This document shows, one piece after another, positions 18,512 through 26,187 of a stretch of DNA of 27,458 nt. The notes beneath the pieces were generated by a model that was not told where the DNA came from, did no database searches, and was given only the letters and a program-made list of their open reading frames with translations. The translations under genes and the position numbers were made by a program. The DNA is from a virus: IMG/VR virus record IMGVR_UViG_3300048589_001621, positions 1 to 27,458 of that record; one strand, given 5' to 3'. How positions within the stretch are numbered: the first letter of the stretch is position 1; every line of letters starts with the position of its first letter.

Positions 18512-18722
18512 GACCCCGAACCTACCGATGAACACGAACGACGAACACGAAACCGCCGCCGAGCCCCGCAACGTGGTGGTCCGCGCGCTGAAAGACCGCA
18601 CGAAGCTGGGCAAGGCCATCGTGGCCGCCGGGCGCGTGGACTTCCGCCTGACCCAGACCGAAGCCACTGCCGCGGCGGCCGCGGGACTGGTGGAGATCGA
18701 GGGGGTGGAGTTCGAAGGCTGA
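18510..18722 (+). CDS. Small hypothetical protein before the tail tube gene
   Basis: From ATG 18510 the protein has 70 residues; ATG 18528 would remove six. After an acidic N-terminus (NTNDEHETAAEPR) there is a compact alpha/beta part: NVVVRALKDRTKLGKAIVAA, then GRVDFRLTQTEATAAAAAGL and VEIEGVEFEG. The pattern recalls short phage proteins where 'v.f.lt...a..a...G.v...' follows a strand, but I cannot name the family. Its last codons and stop lie in a GAAGGCT heptamer array. It could be a minor tail or chaperone component. I am unsure of function but fairly sure that it is coding. Confidence 0.55.
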   Translation: MTPNLPMNTNDEHETAAEPRNVVVRALKDRTKLGKAIVAAGRVDFRLTQTEATAAAAAGLVEIEGVEFEG

Positions 18723-18741
18723 AGGCTGAAGGCTGAGATTT
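18714..18741. repeat. GAAGGCT heptamer repeat
   Basis: Three exact GAAGGCT units (18714-18734) and a diverged GAGATTT follow each other without gaps. The stop codon TGA (18720-18722) is part of the array. It is a variant of the GCTGAAA family. Confidence 0.88.
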
Positions 18742-18780
18742 GAGAACGAGACTTAATCAACCGACCAACCAACCACGACC

Positions 18781-19338
18781 ATGGGAGTTCCAACCTTAGT
18801 CCGCCGCGAGCGGAAGAACGCGACGCTTTCCTTCATCCCCGCCGCCGAGGTGGTGGACAGCGTGACGACCACCAAGACCACGTGGCCGGACGGTGATCCG
18901 ACCACGAACTACACCAACTATTCCATCCCCGACATCGAAGAGCTGACCGAGGAGATCCTCTCCGTGATGGAGCCCTTCCGCGTGCCGCGCACCAGCGGGG
19001 GCTACCGGCTGGAAAACGAGAAGCATCTGGAAGGCCTGGCCTTCGAGGCGCTGACGGCCAAGACCAATAGCTTTCTCAAAGGGCTCCAGTGGGCGACGCC
19101 CGCGGTGGTGGTGGCGGCCGCCGCGCAGGCTCCGAACGAGCGCGGGCAACTGTGGATCGACGGCGTGCTCCTGATCGAACTGCGGAGCAACGCGGGCGTG
19201 ATCATCGACCGCGCGCAGATGTGGTGCCGGATGTTCCTGGTGGATCCCGGCGCTGCCGCGAAGGCGGAGACCAGCAAGCTGCGGATCCGCTGGGAAGTGC
19301 TGGACAGCGGGAACAACACCTACCTGGCCGTCGCGTGA
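18781..19338 (+). CDS. Probable tail tube protein
   Basis: The 185-residue protein starts MGVPTLVRRERKNATLSFIP. It is mixed, with an acidic helix (DIEELTEEILSVMEPFRVPR), a helix (KHLEGLAFEALTAKTNSFLK) and strands (GQLWIDGVLLIELRSNAGV, LRIRWEVLDSGNNTYLAVA). Position between terminator and tail distal genes, size, and a CA-rich leader of the kind used by the capsid genes (AACCAACCACGACC) suggest an abundant structural protein, most likely the tube. No family motif proves it. A minor tail protein is the alternative. Its stop overlaps the GTG of the next gene. Confidence 0.5.
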   Translation: MGVPTLVRRERKNATLSFIPAAEVVDSVTTTKTTWPDGDPTTNYTNYSIPDIEELTEEILSVMEPFRVPRTSGGYRLENEKHLEGLAFEALTAKTNSFLKGLQWATPAVVVAAAAQAPNERGQLWIDGVLLIELRSNAGVIIDRAQMWCRMFLVDPGAAAKAETSKLRIRWEVLDSGNNTYLAVA

Positions 19339-19946
19339 TACCTCAACCCGGCCTGGCCTTCGCCTTCCTGGCGATGGCCGGCCTCCTCTTCCTCCTCTTC
19401 GCCATGCCGCCACCAGACGCCCCGCCGGCCATCACGCCGAACTACACGCCCGGAAGCCCGACCGCGCCGCCGGTGGTCACCCCGGCCACGCCGCCTGCCG
19501 CCGCTCACGCGGCGGGCACGGTGACTTTCAACTCGGTCCCGGCGGACGGGGACACCATCACGATCGGCGCGGTGACCTACCGCTGGCAGGATGTGATCAA
19601 CGCCAGCTACGACATCGAGGTCCCCACGGGCGTCGGCGAGGATCCCCCCACCGTGGGGCAGGCGGCGCTGGCGCTCGCGGTGGCCCTCGGCAACATCAGT
19701 CTCTACATCCCGGCGGTCCACCCGACCGTGGAGGTCGCGGGCGTGGCCGGGGCGACGGTCTCGCTGCGGGCGAAGGAGGCAGGGACCGGAGGCAACGCGA
19801 TCGGCCTGAGCGAGACGGGAACCTCCATGACCGTGAGCGGCGCGAACCTGACTGGCGGTGTGGCCGGCACGAACACCTCCGCGCCACCGGCCGCGAGCGC
19901 GAGCTACACCCCGGCGACGCCGTCCCCGCCGCCGGCCATTTCCTAA
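19335..19946 (+). CDS. Membrane-segment and beta-domain virion protein
   Basis: From GTG 19335 (overlapping the previous stop by four bases) the protein has 203 residues. Residues 7-23 (LAFAFLAMAGLLFLLFA) are a strong hydrophobic segment, followed by a Pro-rich linker. A beta domain spans about 62-180 and reads GTVTFNSVPADGDTITIGAV, then TYRWQD, with ALALAVALGN and TVSLRAKEAGTGGNAIGLSE. I know this 'p..Gdti.ig..ty.f.d......a...La.ai' pattern from phage virion and fibre proteins. The linkers on both sides are related: YTPGSPTAPP before and YTPATPSPPP after the domain. A hydrophobic N-terminus is unusual in a virion protein. It may be a decoration or fibre-attachment protein, or a membrane-displayed one. 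Confidence 0.6.
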   Translation: MIPQPGLAFAFLAMAGLLFLLFAMPPPDAPPAITPNYTPGSPTAPPVVTPATPPAAAHAAGTVTFNSVPADGDTITIGAVTYRWQDVINASYDIEVPTGVGEDPPTVGQAALALAVALGNISLYIPAVHPTVEVAGVAGATVSLRAKEAGTGGNAIGLSETGTSMTVSGANLTGGVAGTNTSAPPAASASYTPATPSPPPAIS

Positions 19947-19973
19947 CAACCGACCCACCAACCGACCGATCCC

Positions 19974-20225
19974 ATGGCTGATCTCTACAAGAACACGCTC
20001 GCCGCGGCGGGCACCACGACGCTGACCGGGCTGACCGAGCACGGCCGCGTGAAGATCCTGCACGAAGGCCGCCTGACGGTGGAAGCCGAGCTGGATACCG
20101 ACGACTGGACGCTGCTCTACGACGGCACCGGCCCGGTGGTGGTGGTGGACTACGTGTCCACGAAGCTGCGCCTGACCAACCCCTCCGCGACGGCCACCAA
20201 GGTGCGCGCCGGTCAAGAGCCTTGA
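19974..20225 (+). CDS. Small beta-rich hypothetical protein
   Basis: The 83-residue protein starts MADLYKNTLAAAGTTTLTGL. It seems to consist of beta strands only: HGRVKILHEGRLTVEAELDT, WTLLYDGTGPVVVVDYVSTK, LRLTNPSATATKVRAGQEP. This suggests a single small beta barrel or sandwich, as in fibre-tip or decoration proteins. It is part of a run of small beta-rich genes ending in the tailspike. No family is recognised. The leader is CA-rich (ACCAACCGACCGATCCC) without a Shine-Dalgarno. Confidence 0.6.
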   Translation: MADLYKNTLAAAGTTTLTGLTEHGRVKILHEGRLTVEAELDTDDWTLLYDGTGPVVVVDYVSTKLRLTNPSATATKVRAGQEP

Positions 20226-20230
20226 CGACG

Positions 20231-20746
20231 ATGCGAGGACCCGTCCAGAGCGGCATCGTCCGCGGGGTGTCCACCGGCCTGGGCCGCGTGACGCGGGGGC
20301 GCGCGGCGACGCGGCTGGTGCAGGGGGTGCCGGCGAGCGCTCTGCGAACCGGCTTCACCGGATGGGTGGGCTTCGCTTTCCAGACCTTCGCCCCGATCAC
20401 CGTCACGCACCTGAGCCGGTGGGCGCTGGTGTCCAACACGGCAAGCCACAACCTCGGGCTGTGGGGAAACCTGGGCGAGGTCCTGGCCACGGCGACAGCG
20501 GACTGCGCATCCGTGTCACAAGACGGGTGGGTCGATGTGGCGATCTCTCCGGTCGTGCTCCCGGCCGGTCTCTACCGCGTGGCCAGCTCCGAAACGGATG
20601 GCGGCGACCAATGGCATGACGAGGCGACCTACACGCTGGCCGGCGGCATCACGCTGCTGGCCTCGATCTATGGCATCACCTACCCGAACGAACCGGCGAG
20701 CGCGGGCAAGGCTTACGTCCCGGTCTCGCTGAACTACCGCACCTGA
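20231..20746 (+). CDS. Virion protein with DUF4082-like beta sandwich
   Basis: From ATG 20231 the protein has 171 residues; a TTG at 20222 that overlaps the previous stop would add three. Residues about 43-170 read GWVGFAFQTFAPITVTHLSR, WALVSNTASHNLGLWGNLGE, VLATATADCASVSQDGWVDV and LPAGLYRVASSETDGG. The pattern of 'G..F...api.v..l......t.t..v.Lw...g.vLa.......GW..v....v.L..G.Y.v...' is that of DUF4082-type carbohydrate- or surface-binding beta sandwiches. The N-terminus is basic and may anchor it to the particle. It probably contributes to host adsorption with its neighbours. Confidence 0.6.
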   Translation: MRGPVQSGIVRGVSTGLGRVTRGRAATRLVQGVPASALRTGFTGWVGFAFQTFAPITVTHLSRWALVSNTASHNLGLWGNLGEVLATATADCASVSQDGWVDVAISPVVLPAGLYRVASSETDGGDQWHDEATYTLAGGITLLASIYGITYPNEPASAGKAYVPVSLNYRT

Positions 20747-20751
20747 AACCG

Positions 20752-21102
20752 ATGCCAATCCCCGGCGACTACACCCTCAATCTCTTCCGCGGCCGCGCGG
20801 CCAAGCGGCGCGCGCAGCTCTTCCAGGACGCGGATGCGACGCTGCCGGTGGATCTGACCGGCTGCACGCCGGCCGCCGGCATCACGACGCCGGACGGCAA
20901 GCTGACGCTGGCCTGCGCGGTGGTCGTGGAAGACGGGATCACCGCTGCTGACGGCTGGGTGGACATCACCATCACCGACGAGCAGGCGGCCCTGCTGACG
21001 GGAAGGTACTACACCTGGACGATGGGAGTGACCGATAGCCAGGAGGACTGGAACCCGTGCCTGAAAGGCGCGGTGATCGTGCAGGCCGACGATTCCCTCT
21101 AA
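20752..21102 (+). CDS. Baseplate/fibre-attachment-like Ig-fold protein
   Basis: The 116-residue protein starts MPIPGDYTLNLFRGRAAKRR. It goes on with AQLFQDADATLPVDLTGCTP, VVVEDGITAADGWVDITITD and ALLTGRYYTWTMGVTDSQED, ending with a strand (GAVIVQAD). The sequence is beta throughout and resembles N-terminal modules of BppU-like baseplate proteins. In those a small Ig-like fold ('l..Gdt..l...l.......dLtG......i...') links fibres to the tail. It lies directly before the tailspike gene, which supports a linker role. Two cysteines (TGC, LAC) are present. The family assignment is tentative. Confidence 0.55.
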   Translation: MPIPGDYTLNLFRGRAAKRRAQLFQDADATLPVDLTGCTPAAGITTPDGKLTLACAVVVEDGITAADGWVDITITDEQAALLTGRYYTWTMGVTDSQEDWNPCLKGAVIVQADDSL

Positions 21103-21113
21103 CCGCGACGAAC

Positions 21114-22637
21114 ATGCTGGAATTACGAGTCATCAAAGTGGGAATGCAGGGGCCGGCCGGCCCGGCCGGCGTGCCGGGAGAGGCCGGAGCCATCGGCCCG
21201 GTCGGACCGCCAGGATCCAGCGCGAGCGGCGTCATCGACGCGACGGCCGCGCCCTACAACGCGACGGGCGACGGGGTGACGAACGACACCGCCGCCATCC
21301 AGGCGGCACTGGACGGCGCGGCCGTGAGCGCGTCCACCAGGACGGTCTTCCTCCCGCCGGGCAGCTACAAGTGCAACGTGACCGTGCCGGCCGGCGTCCA
21401 TCTCATCGGTGCCGGCACGGCGCTGGATGGTCTGGATCCGGCGCTTCAGATCGTCACCGAGCTGATCCCCGCGTCCAACGCGGCTCCGGTGGTCTATCTC
21501 CCCGTCGCCGCGAGCAACCGCATCTCCGACTTCCACATCGAGATGAACCCGACGACGACGCACGGTGTGAAGGTCGGGGACGCCGCGGGCAATTTCGCGG
21601 GGATCTCCGCGAAGTTCAGCCGCATCCGCTGCAAGGGAGGGGTCGTCGGATTCGAGCTCAATTTCTGTGTGGGCATCCTGTGCGAGCACGTCCACTGCAA
21701 CTACAACCAATGGGGCTGGCGCTTCCGCCATCTGGCCGATACCTGCCAGCTCATCAGTTGCGGCGCGAACTACTTCACGTCCGGCGGGATCGATCTGGTG
21801 AACTCGGTTTACTCGGGGAGCGTGAGAAACCTGATTGTGCTGGGCGGGGAATGGGGCAACGGCACGGGGCCGTGGATCGAGGCCAGCTCCTCCATCTGCC
21901 AGGTCATCGCCATCGGTTGCAACGTCGAGTCGGTGAACCACCCCTACATCATCAAGACCGACTTCGTTTCCCTTCAGTTGGACAGCATCCGGATGGACGT
22001 GGGGACGGTGAACCCGACGCAGACGAGCTTCATCCGGCAGACCGGCACGGCGTCGGTTAGCATCATCAATCCGTCTTGGCTGGGAGGGTCGCCCGGCTAC
22101 TTGTGGGAGGGAGTCAACGGCATCCGGCCGCCCCACGTGGTGGGCTCCGACAGCGCGGTGCTGCGCTTCTCCCCCGACAGTTCGTTCGCCACAACCACGC
22201 GGACCCTCACGGTGGCGAAGTATCGCACGCCTGGCGTGCTGGCCTACCGCACGGGAAGCCAGACGATCCCGACCGGCGTCGCGACCACCGTGACGTGGGA
22301 CTTCGAGGCCGGGGACGACGGGTATTTCAATCCGGCCACCGGGATCTTCATCGCGCCCACAGCGGGGTGGTATCAGATCACGGCCTCCGTCTTCATGACG
22401 GAGGTGAACGCCGGCTACACCCGGATCGTGGAGATGGTGGACGGCGCGGCGGCGGCCGTGATCGCGAACGGGAACGGAATCGGCCCTTACCACCAGCTCA
22501 ACGGGGCCTGCGCCCGCTACCTCAACGCCGGGCAGTCCTACGCGATCGGCATCCTCCACGACAAGGGCAGCGACATGACGATCTACGGAGGGAGCGGTAC
22601 GGAGACCTTCATGACGATCAACCGGGTGTCCTTCTAG
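21114..22637 (+). CDS. Tailspike: collagen stalk, beta-helix and C1q-like head
   Basis: The 507-residue protein has three parts. Residues 13-34 are seven Gly-X-Y triplets (GPAGPAGVPGEAGAIGPVGP), which would trimerise as a collagen-like stalk. Residues 39-350 fit a Pectate_lyase_3 right-handed beta-helix. It starts with YNATGDGVTNDTAAIQAALD and VFLPPGSYKCNVTVPAGVHL, followed by repeated short strands. Residues about 375-507 form a jelly-roll like C1q/TNF domains (YFNPATGIFIAPTAGWYQIT, then TRIVEMVDGAAAAVIANGNG, NAGQSYAIGILHDKG). This is the likely receptor-binding or glycan-degrading protein. No catalytic residues could be named. ATG 21114 is chosen because it follows directly after the previous gene and gives a short N-terminal attachment peptide. 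Confidence 0.85.
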   Translation: MLELRVIKVGMQGPAGPAGVPGEAGAIGPVGPPGSSASGVIDATAAPYNATGDGVTNDTAAIQAALDGAAVSASTRTVFLPPGSYKCNVTVPAGVHLIGAGTALDGLDPALQIVTELIPASNAAPVVYLPVAASNRISDFHIEMNPTTTHGVKVGDAAGNFAGISAKFSRIRCKGGVVGFELNFCVGILCEHVHCNYNQWGWRFRHLADTCQLISCGANYFTSGGIDLVNSVYSGSVRNLIVLGGEWGNGTGPWIEASSSICQVIAIGCNVESVNHPYIIKTDFVSLQLDSIRMDVGTVNPTQTSFIRQTGTASVSIINPSWLGGSPGYLWEGVNGIRPPHVVGSDSAVLRFSPDSSFATTTRTLTVAKYRTPGVLAYRTGSQTIPTGVATTVTWDFEAGDDGYFNPATGIFIAPTAGWYQITASVFMTEVNAGYTRIVEMVDGAAAAVIANGNGIGPYHQLNGACARYLNAGQSYAIGILHDKGSDMTIYGGSGTETFMTINRVSF

Positions 22638-22638
22638 C

Positions 22639-23064
22639 ATGTCCTACGTCTCCAACTGGAAGCTGACCATCGACCCCGCCGGCACGCCGCGGGTGGTGGT
22701 GACGCACGGCCAGAAGATCACCGACGAGCTGTCGCTCGCATGGATCCAGCAGACCCAGCAGGCCCCGGCGCTGCGGCGGGTGCCGATGGCGAACTTCGGC
22801 CGCGGGAACGTGACGCGTGAGCTGACCTTCGGCGTTTACACGGACCACGCGACGGACAAGGACGCGCGGAACTGGATGTGGGCGCTGGACATCGCGGCGG
22901 ACGGCTACGCGCTCACGACCTTCGCCCTGCGCATGGAGATCCTGGGCGGCAACACCTACAACATGGCGAGCTGCGTGCTGACCGAGTGCTCCTCGCAGAT
23001 GGTGCAAGCCGGCGTGGCGCGGACGCTCACGACCTGGCGCTTCCTGCGCGGGACGGCGGCCTAA
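22639..23064 (+). CDS. Tail protein of the tape-measure region
   Basis: The 141-residue protein starts MSYVSNWKLTIDPAGTPRVV. It is beta-rich with an intervening helix: ITDELSLAWIQQTQQAPALR, FGRGNVTRELTFGVYTDHAT, DARNWMWALDIAADGYALTT, LRMEILGGNTYNMASCVLTE. It ends with TLTTWRFLRGTAA. It lies immediately before the tape measure gene, where tail assembly chaperones or distal tail proteins normally lie. The beta-rich character argues for a structural tail-tip or tube-like protein rather than a helical chaperone. No slippery sequence is seen at its end. Confidence 0.6.
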   Translation: MSYVSNWKLTIDPAGTPRVVVTHGQKITDELSLAWIQQTQQAPALRRVPMANFGRGNVTRELTFGVYTDHATDKDARNWMWALDIAADGYALTTFALRMEILGGNTYNMASCVLTECSSQMVQAGVARTLTTWRFLRGTAA

Positions 23065-23084
23065 CCGGACCCTACCCCGATATC

Positions 23085-24404
23085 ATGGCTGACAAGAACG
23101 TGGAGATCGCTCTGACGACGACCGGGGACACCTCCGGCGCGGAGGAAGTCGTGGACGCCCTGGACAAGGTCGAGGAGAAGATCGAGCAGGTGGAGGACGC
23201 TTCCACCGAGGCGGACGACGACCTGAAGAAGCTGGTCAACATCGAGCGGGCGCGCGTGGTCGCGGACATCGGCAAGATCTTCGGCACGGTGGCGAGCTCC
23301 ATCGCGAACGTGCGGAAAGAGCTGGGGGGCTCCAACCAGGAGCTGGACGCGACGCTGTCCAAGGTGGAGACCGGGCTGGACGCGATCGGCGGCGGACTGG
23401 CAGGGGCGGCGCAGGGCTTCGCGGTGGGCGGGCCGATGGGCGCGGCGATCGGCGGCTTCATCGGGCTGGCCACGGGCCCGCTGAAGAGCGCTTTCAGCGA
23501 CATGATCGGCAGCCTGAAGGCGGCGGACGAGGCGACCAAGCGGGTGGCTGAATCCGAGAAGTTCTACCAGGCGACGCTGGCGGCGCGGAAGGAAAAGCTG
23601 AAGGAGCTGGGCTTCTCGGAGTTCTGGGCGAAGGAGTTGGCGGGCATCACGGCCGCGACGGCCGCGCTGCGCCGGCAGAACGCGGAGATCGAGAGCCGGC
23701 GGCGGGTGGAAGACCAGCGGCGGGAGAGCGCCCAGGCAGCAGCTGCCGCGGGCGGCGCGGCACGGGGCGACGTGGCGCGGGCGGACATCATCGGCGACAT
23801 CGAGTCCCGGCTCGCGGCGATCGAGCAGAAGGAGCGCAGCGCGGTCGCGGCGGTGGAGCTGCTTGGAAAGGCGGCGACTGACGCCGAGCTGAAGGCCGCG
23901 GAGGCCGCCGAGAAGGACCTGGCGGACGCGGACAAGCTGAAGGCGGAATCGAAGAAAGCGAGGGCCGCTGCCGATGAAGCGCAACTCGATCTGGAGAGCG
24001 AGCTGAAGATCCTGGCGGACGAGCGGGAGAGCGCGAACATCGACCTGGTCAACCGGGTGCGCGAGGAGACCGAGAAGTTGAACCAGGACAAGGTCGCGCA
24101 AGCCAAGGCGATCGTGGACACGGTGGAAGCGAGCGGTGCCGAGCTGGACTCCCAGAACCGGGCGGCGCTGGAACGCGTGAAGGCGACGCTGGAGGACGGC
24201 AAGCTATCGCTCGCCGAGTCCCAACAGAACGCGACCGACCTGGCCACCGTGGTGGCGACGATCCGCGTGAACCAGCAGACCCAGGCCGGACTGATCGAGA
24301 GCCTGGGCGAGATGAACTTGGGGCTGGAGAACCGGCTGCGCGCGCTGCAATCGAACTTCGCCGCGCTGGAACGCCGGATCAACACCCCCGGCCCGAACCG
24401 CTGA
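23085..24404 (+). CDS. Tail tape measure protein
   Basis: The 439-residue protein starts MADKNVEIALTTTGDTSGAE. It is helical and charged, with heptad-like stretches (VVDALDKVEEKIEQVEDAST, RADIIGDIESRLAAIEQKER, LKAESKKARAAADEAQLDLE). A central Gly/Ala-rich hydrophobic region (residues 95-130) reads GGGLAGAAQGFAVGGPMGAA and GGFIGLATGPL. Such a hydrophobic hairpin between coiled coils is typical of tape measure proteins. These set tail length and open the host membrane for DNA entry. The protein is short for the family, so a short siphovirus-type tail is expected. The C-terminal part ends with LENRLRALQSNFAALERRIN. Its position before the hub gene agrees. Confidence 0.8.
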   Translation: MADKNVEIALTTTGDTSGAEEVVDALDKVEEKIEQVEDASTEADDDLKKLVNIERARVVADIGKIFGTVASSIANVRKELGGSNQELDATLSKVETGLDAIGGGLAGAAQGFAVGGPMGAAIGGFIGLATGPLKSAFSDMIGSLKAADEATKRVAESEKFYQATLAARKEKLKELGFSEFWAKELAGITAATAALRRQNAEIESRRRVEDQRRESAQAAAAAGGAARGDVARADIIGDIESRLAAIEQKERSAVAAVELLGKAATDAELKAAEAAEKDLADADKLKAESKKARAAADEAQLDLESELKILADERESANIDLVNRVREETEKLNQDKVAQAKAIVDTVEASGAELDSQNRAALERVKATLEDGKLSLAESQQNATDLATVVATIRVNQQTQAGLIESLGEMNLGLENRLRALQSNFAALERRINTPGPNR

Positions 24405-24408
24405 GACC

Positions 24409-26187
24409 ATGCCTGACTTCTGGACCATCCAAGGCGAGGCGGGCAAGGCGCTGGACGCGACGGTGCGGGACGTCTCCGCTCTGGGCTACACGGGACTGAA
24501 GATCATCTTCCCGTCCCTGGGCGTGGACGTCTTCACCTTCGGCAAGGTGCTGGCAAACCTGGCCCCCGGATCCGAGCTGCTGCCGGAGAACAACCAGCAG
24601 GTGACGCTCTACCGGAACGCGGGGAAATTCTTCACCGGCCGCGCCCTGGTGAGCCAGGACGGCTACCAGGTGAGCGTGTCCGTTTACGGCCCCGGCTGGG
24701 AGGCGGAAGCCATCCCGATGACAGGCCTGCTGGCGGACCAGACGGGTGCCCTGGTGGAGCGCGCGCAGATCACCGCCGGGCCGGCCGCGCTGGGCACGAT
24801 GATCACCGGCCTGGTGACCCGCGCGGCCGCCCTCGGCGTGCCCTGGCAAGCCGGCGCGGCCCCCACGACCTGGAACAGCGGCCGGCTGACTCTCCAGCAG
24901 ATGACCTGCATGGGCGCGATCACGGACGTGGCGCGGATGGTGCCGGACCTGATGCAGTGGATCGACTACTCGACCACGCCGCCGACGTGCCGCTTTTCCC
25001 GGCGGCTGGCCGGCCTGGCCGCGGGCTCCGCGACGGCGCTGACACTGGACGCGCGGGAGCTGGATCCGGACGGGCTGCGGGTCCGGCCGATGCTCCAGCA
25101 GAAGATCGAGCAAGTCCGGCTGCCCTACACCGACCGCACCGCCGGCGGGGCGCGGCGCTACCAGGAACAGGCGAGCGGCGCGGCCGCGGTGGCGCGCGTG
25201 ATGTGGCTGCCCTGGAGCGGCCCGGAGAACGACAGCTTCACGCTGCCGGAAGGCGGCGAGACCGCGGTGATCCAGACCACGCCGATCAACGTCACGCTGG
25301 GCACGATCAAGCCGACGATCCTGAGCCTGATCCCGGCCGTGCAGGCGTCCCGCGCGGGCTTCGCGAACTACCCGCGGCCGCAGGACATCACGCTCACCAA
25401 CGGGGAGATCCTGACCTACTGGGTGTCTTCCTCTTTCGGCGTGACCGGGAGCTCCAACAACGCGACGCGGACCTACCAGACCGCGCCCCTGCTCTACCTG
25501 GACGCGGCCACCCTCCAGCCGGTCAGCCCGGTGGGGAAACACCTGGTCATTTCCGCCGATCCACCGTCCTGGCTGGCCGAGTCCGCGGGCTTCCAGAAGG
25601 TGAAGATCACCGGCCAACTGGTCTACCAGAACGCGGTGGCCATGTATCAGGCCCCGAGCTACACTTCCAACCTGGCCGCGCCGGTGCCGCCGAGCTGGTT
25701 CGACGCCTTCGCCTTCGAGACGGTGATCGAGAACATCGGCTTCCAGACTTACTCCGGCGGGCCGGTGAACTACGACCGCGCGCTCTACGATCTGTGGCAG
25801 CACAACTTCGAGATCGACGCCTATCTGACGAGCACGGCCTACACCACGGGGCAGACCTTCCGGAAGCCGGCGGAGTTCGAATGGAGCGAGCCGCCCGCGG
25901 GCTTCGCGGCCGGGCTGCTGGCGGCGCAGAACTGGCTGCCATACGAGGGCCAACTGGCCTTCACCGAGGCCGAGTGCGGAGGCACGCGCTACCGCGGCTG
26001 CATCGTCCATGTCAGCAACGCGCTGCCTGAGCTGGCGACCATGGGCGCGATGGTCCAGAGCGAGGAACTGGACATCGACAACGGCCGCACGATCCTGCGG
26101 CTGGGCGCGCCGGAGCGGCTGAGCTTTTCCCAGGTGATCGAGAAATTCCGGCGGGCACCGGCCGACAACATCACGGTGAACGGATGA
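24409..26187 (+). CDS. Tail hub/baseplate protein
   Basis: The 592-residue protein starts MPDFWTIQGEAGKALDATVR. The N-terminal part has a beta pattern (LKIIFPSLGVDVFTFGKVLA, NLAPGSELLPENNQQVTLYR, GRALVSQDGYQVSVSVYGP), similar to the barrels of hub proteins. The middle (residues 130-300) includes YSTTPPTCRFSRRLAGLAAG and IEQVRLPYTDRTAGGARRYQ, as in tail-hub/gp27-type proteins, where a repeated barrel sits between. The C-terminus (residues 500-592) ends with RLGAPERLSFSQVIEKFRRA. Its position after the tape measure and before a further tail-tip gene matches distal tail proteins. No peptidase motif is visible. It overlaps the next gene by four bases. Confidence 0.65.
   Translation: MPDFWTIQGEAGKALDATVRDVSALGYTGLKIIFPSLGVDVFTFGKVLANLAPGSELLPENNQQVTLYRNAGKFFTGRALVSQDGYQVSVSVYGPGWEAEAIPMTGLLADQTGALVERAQITAGPAALGTMITGLVTRAAALGVPWQAGAAPTTWNSGRLTLQQMTCMGAITDVARMVPDLMQWIDYSTTPPTCRFSRRLAGLAAGSATALTLDARELDPDGLRVRPMLQQKIEQVRLPYTDRTAGGARRYQEQASGAAAVARVMWLPWSGPENDSFTLPEGGETAVIQTTPINVTLGTIKPTILSLIPAVQASRAGFANYPRPQDITLTNGEILTYWVSSSFGVTGSSNNATRTYQTAPLLYLDAATLQPVSPVGKHLVISADPPSWLAESAGFQKVKITGQLVYQNAVAMYQAPSYTSNLAAPVPPSWFDAFAFETVIENIGFQTYSGGPVNYDRALYDLWQHNFEIDAYLTSTAYTTGQTFRKPAEFEWSEPPAGFAAGLLAAQNWLPYEGQLAFTEAECGGTRYRGCIVHVSNALPELATMGAMVQSEELDIDNGRTILRLGAPERLSFSQVIEKFRRAPADNITVNG

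Noticed and set aside
641-18741. Heptamer arrays as CRISPR or as origin iterons
   Set aside because: Units are 7-8 bp without spacers, so not CRISPR. They are scattered at many gene borders, not clustered beside a replication gene.
21114-22637. Tailspike as target of a diversity-generating retroelement
   Set aside because: No reverse transcriptase and no template repeat are visible in the window, and no variable repeat was seen.
22639-23100. Programmed frameshift of a tail assembly chaperone before the tape measure
   Set aside because: No slippery heptamer was found at the end of the 141-aa gene, and no overlapping second frame of suitable length exists.
24379-26010. A 543-codon minus-strand frame opposite the hub gene
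   Set aside because: Low-complexity Arg/Gly/Leu/Val-rich translation; the plus-strand gene has a proper start, tail-like pattern and tight overlap with its neighbours.
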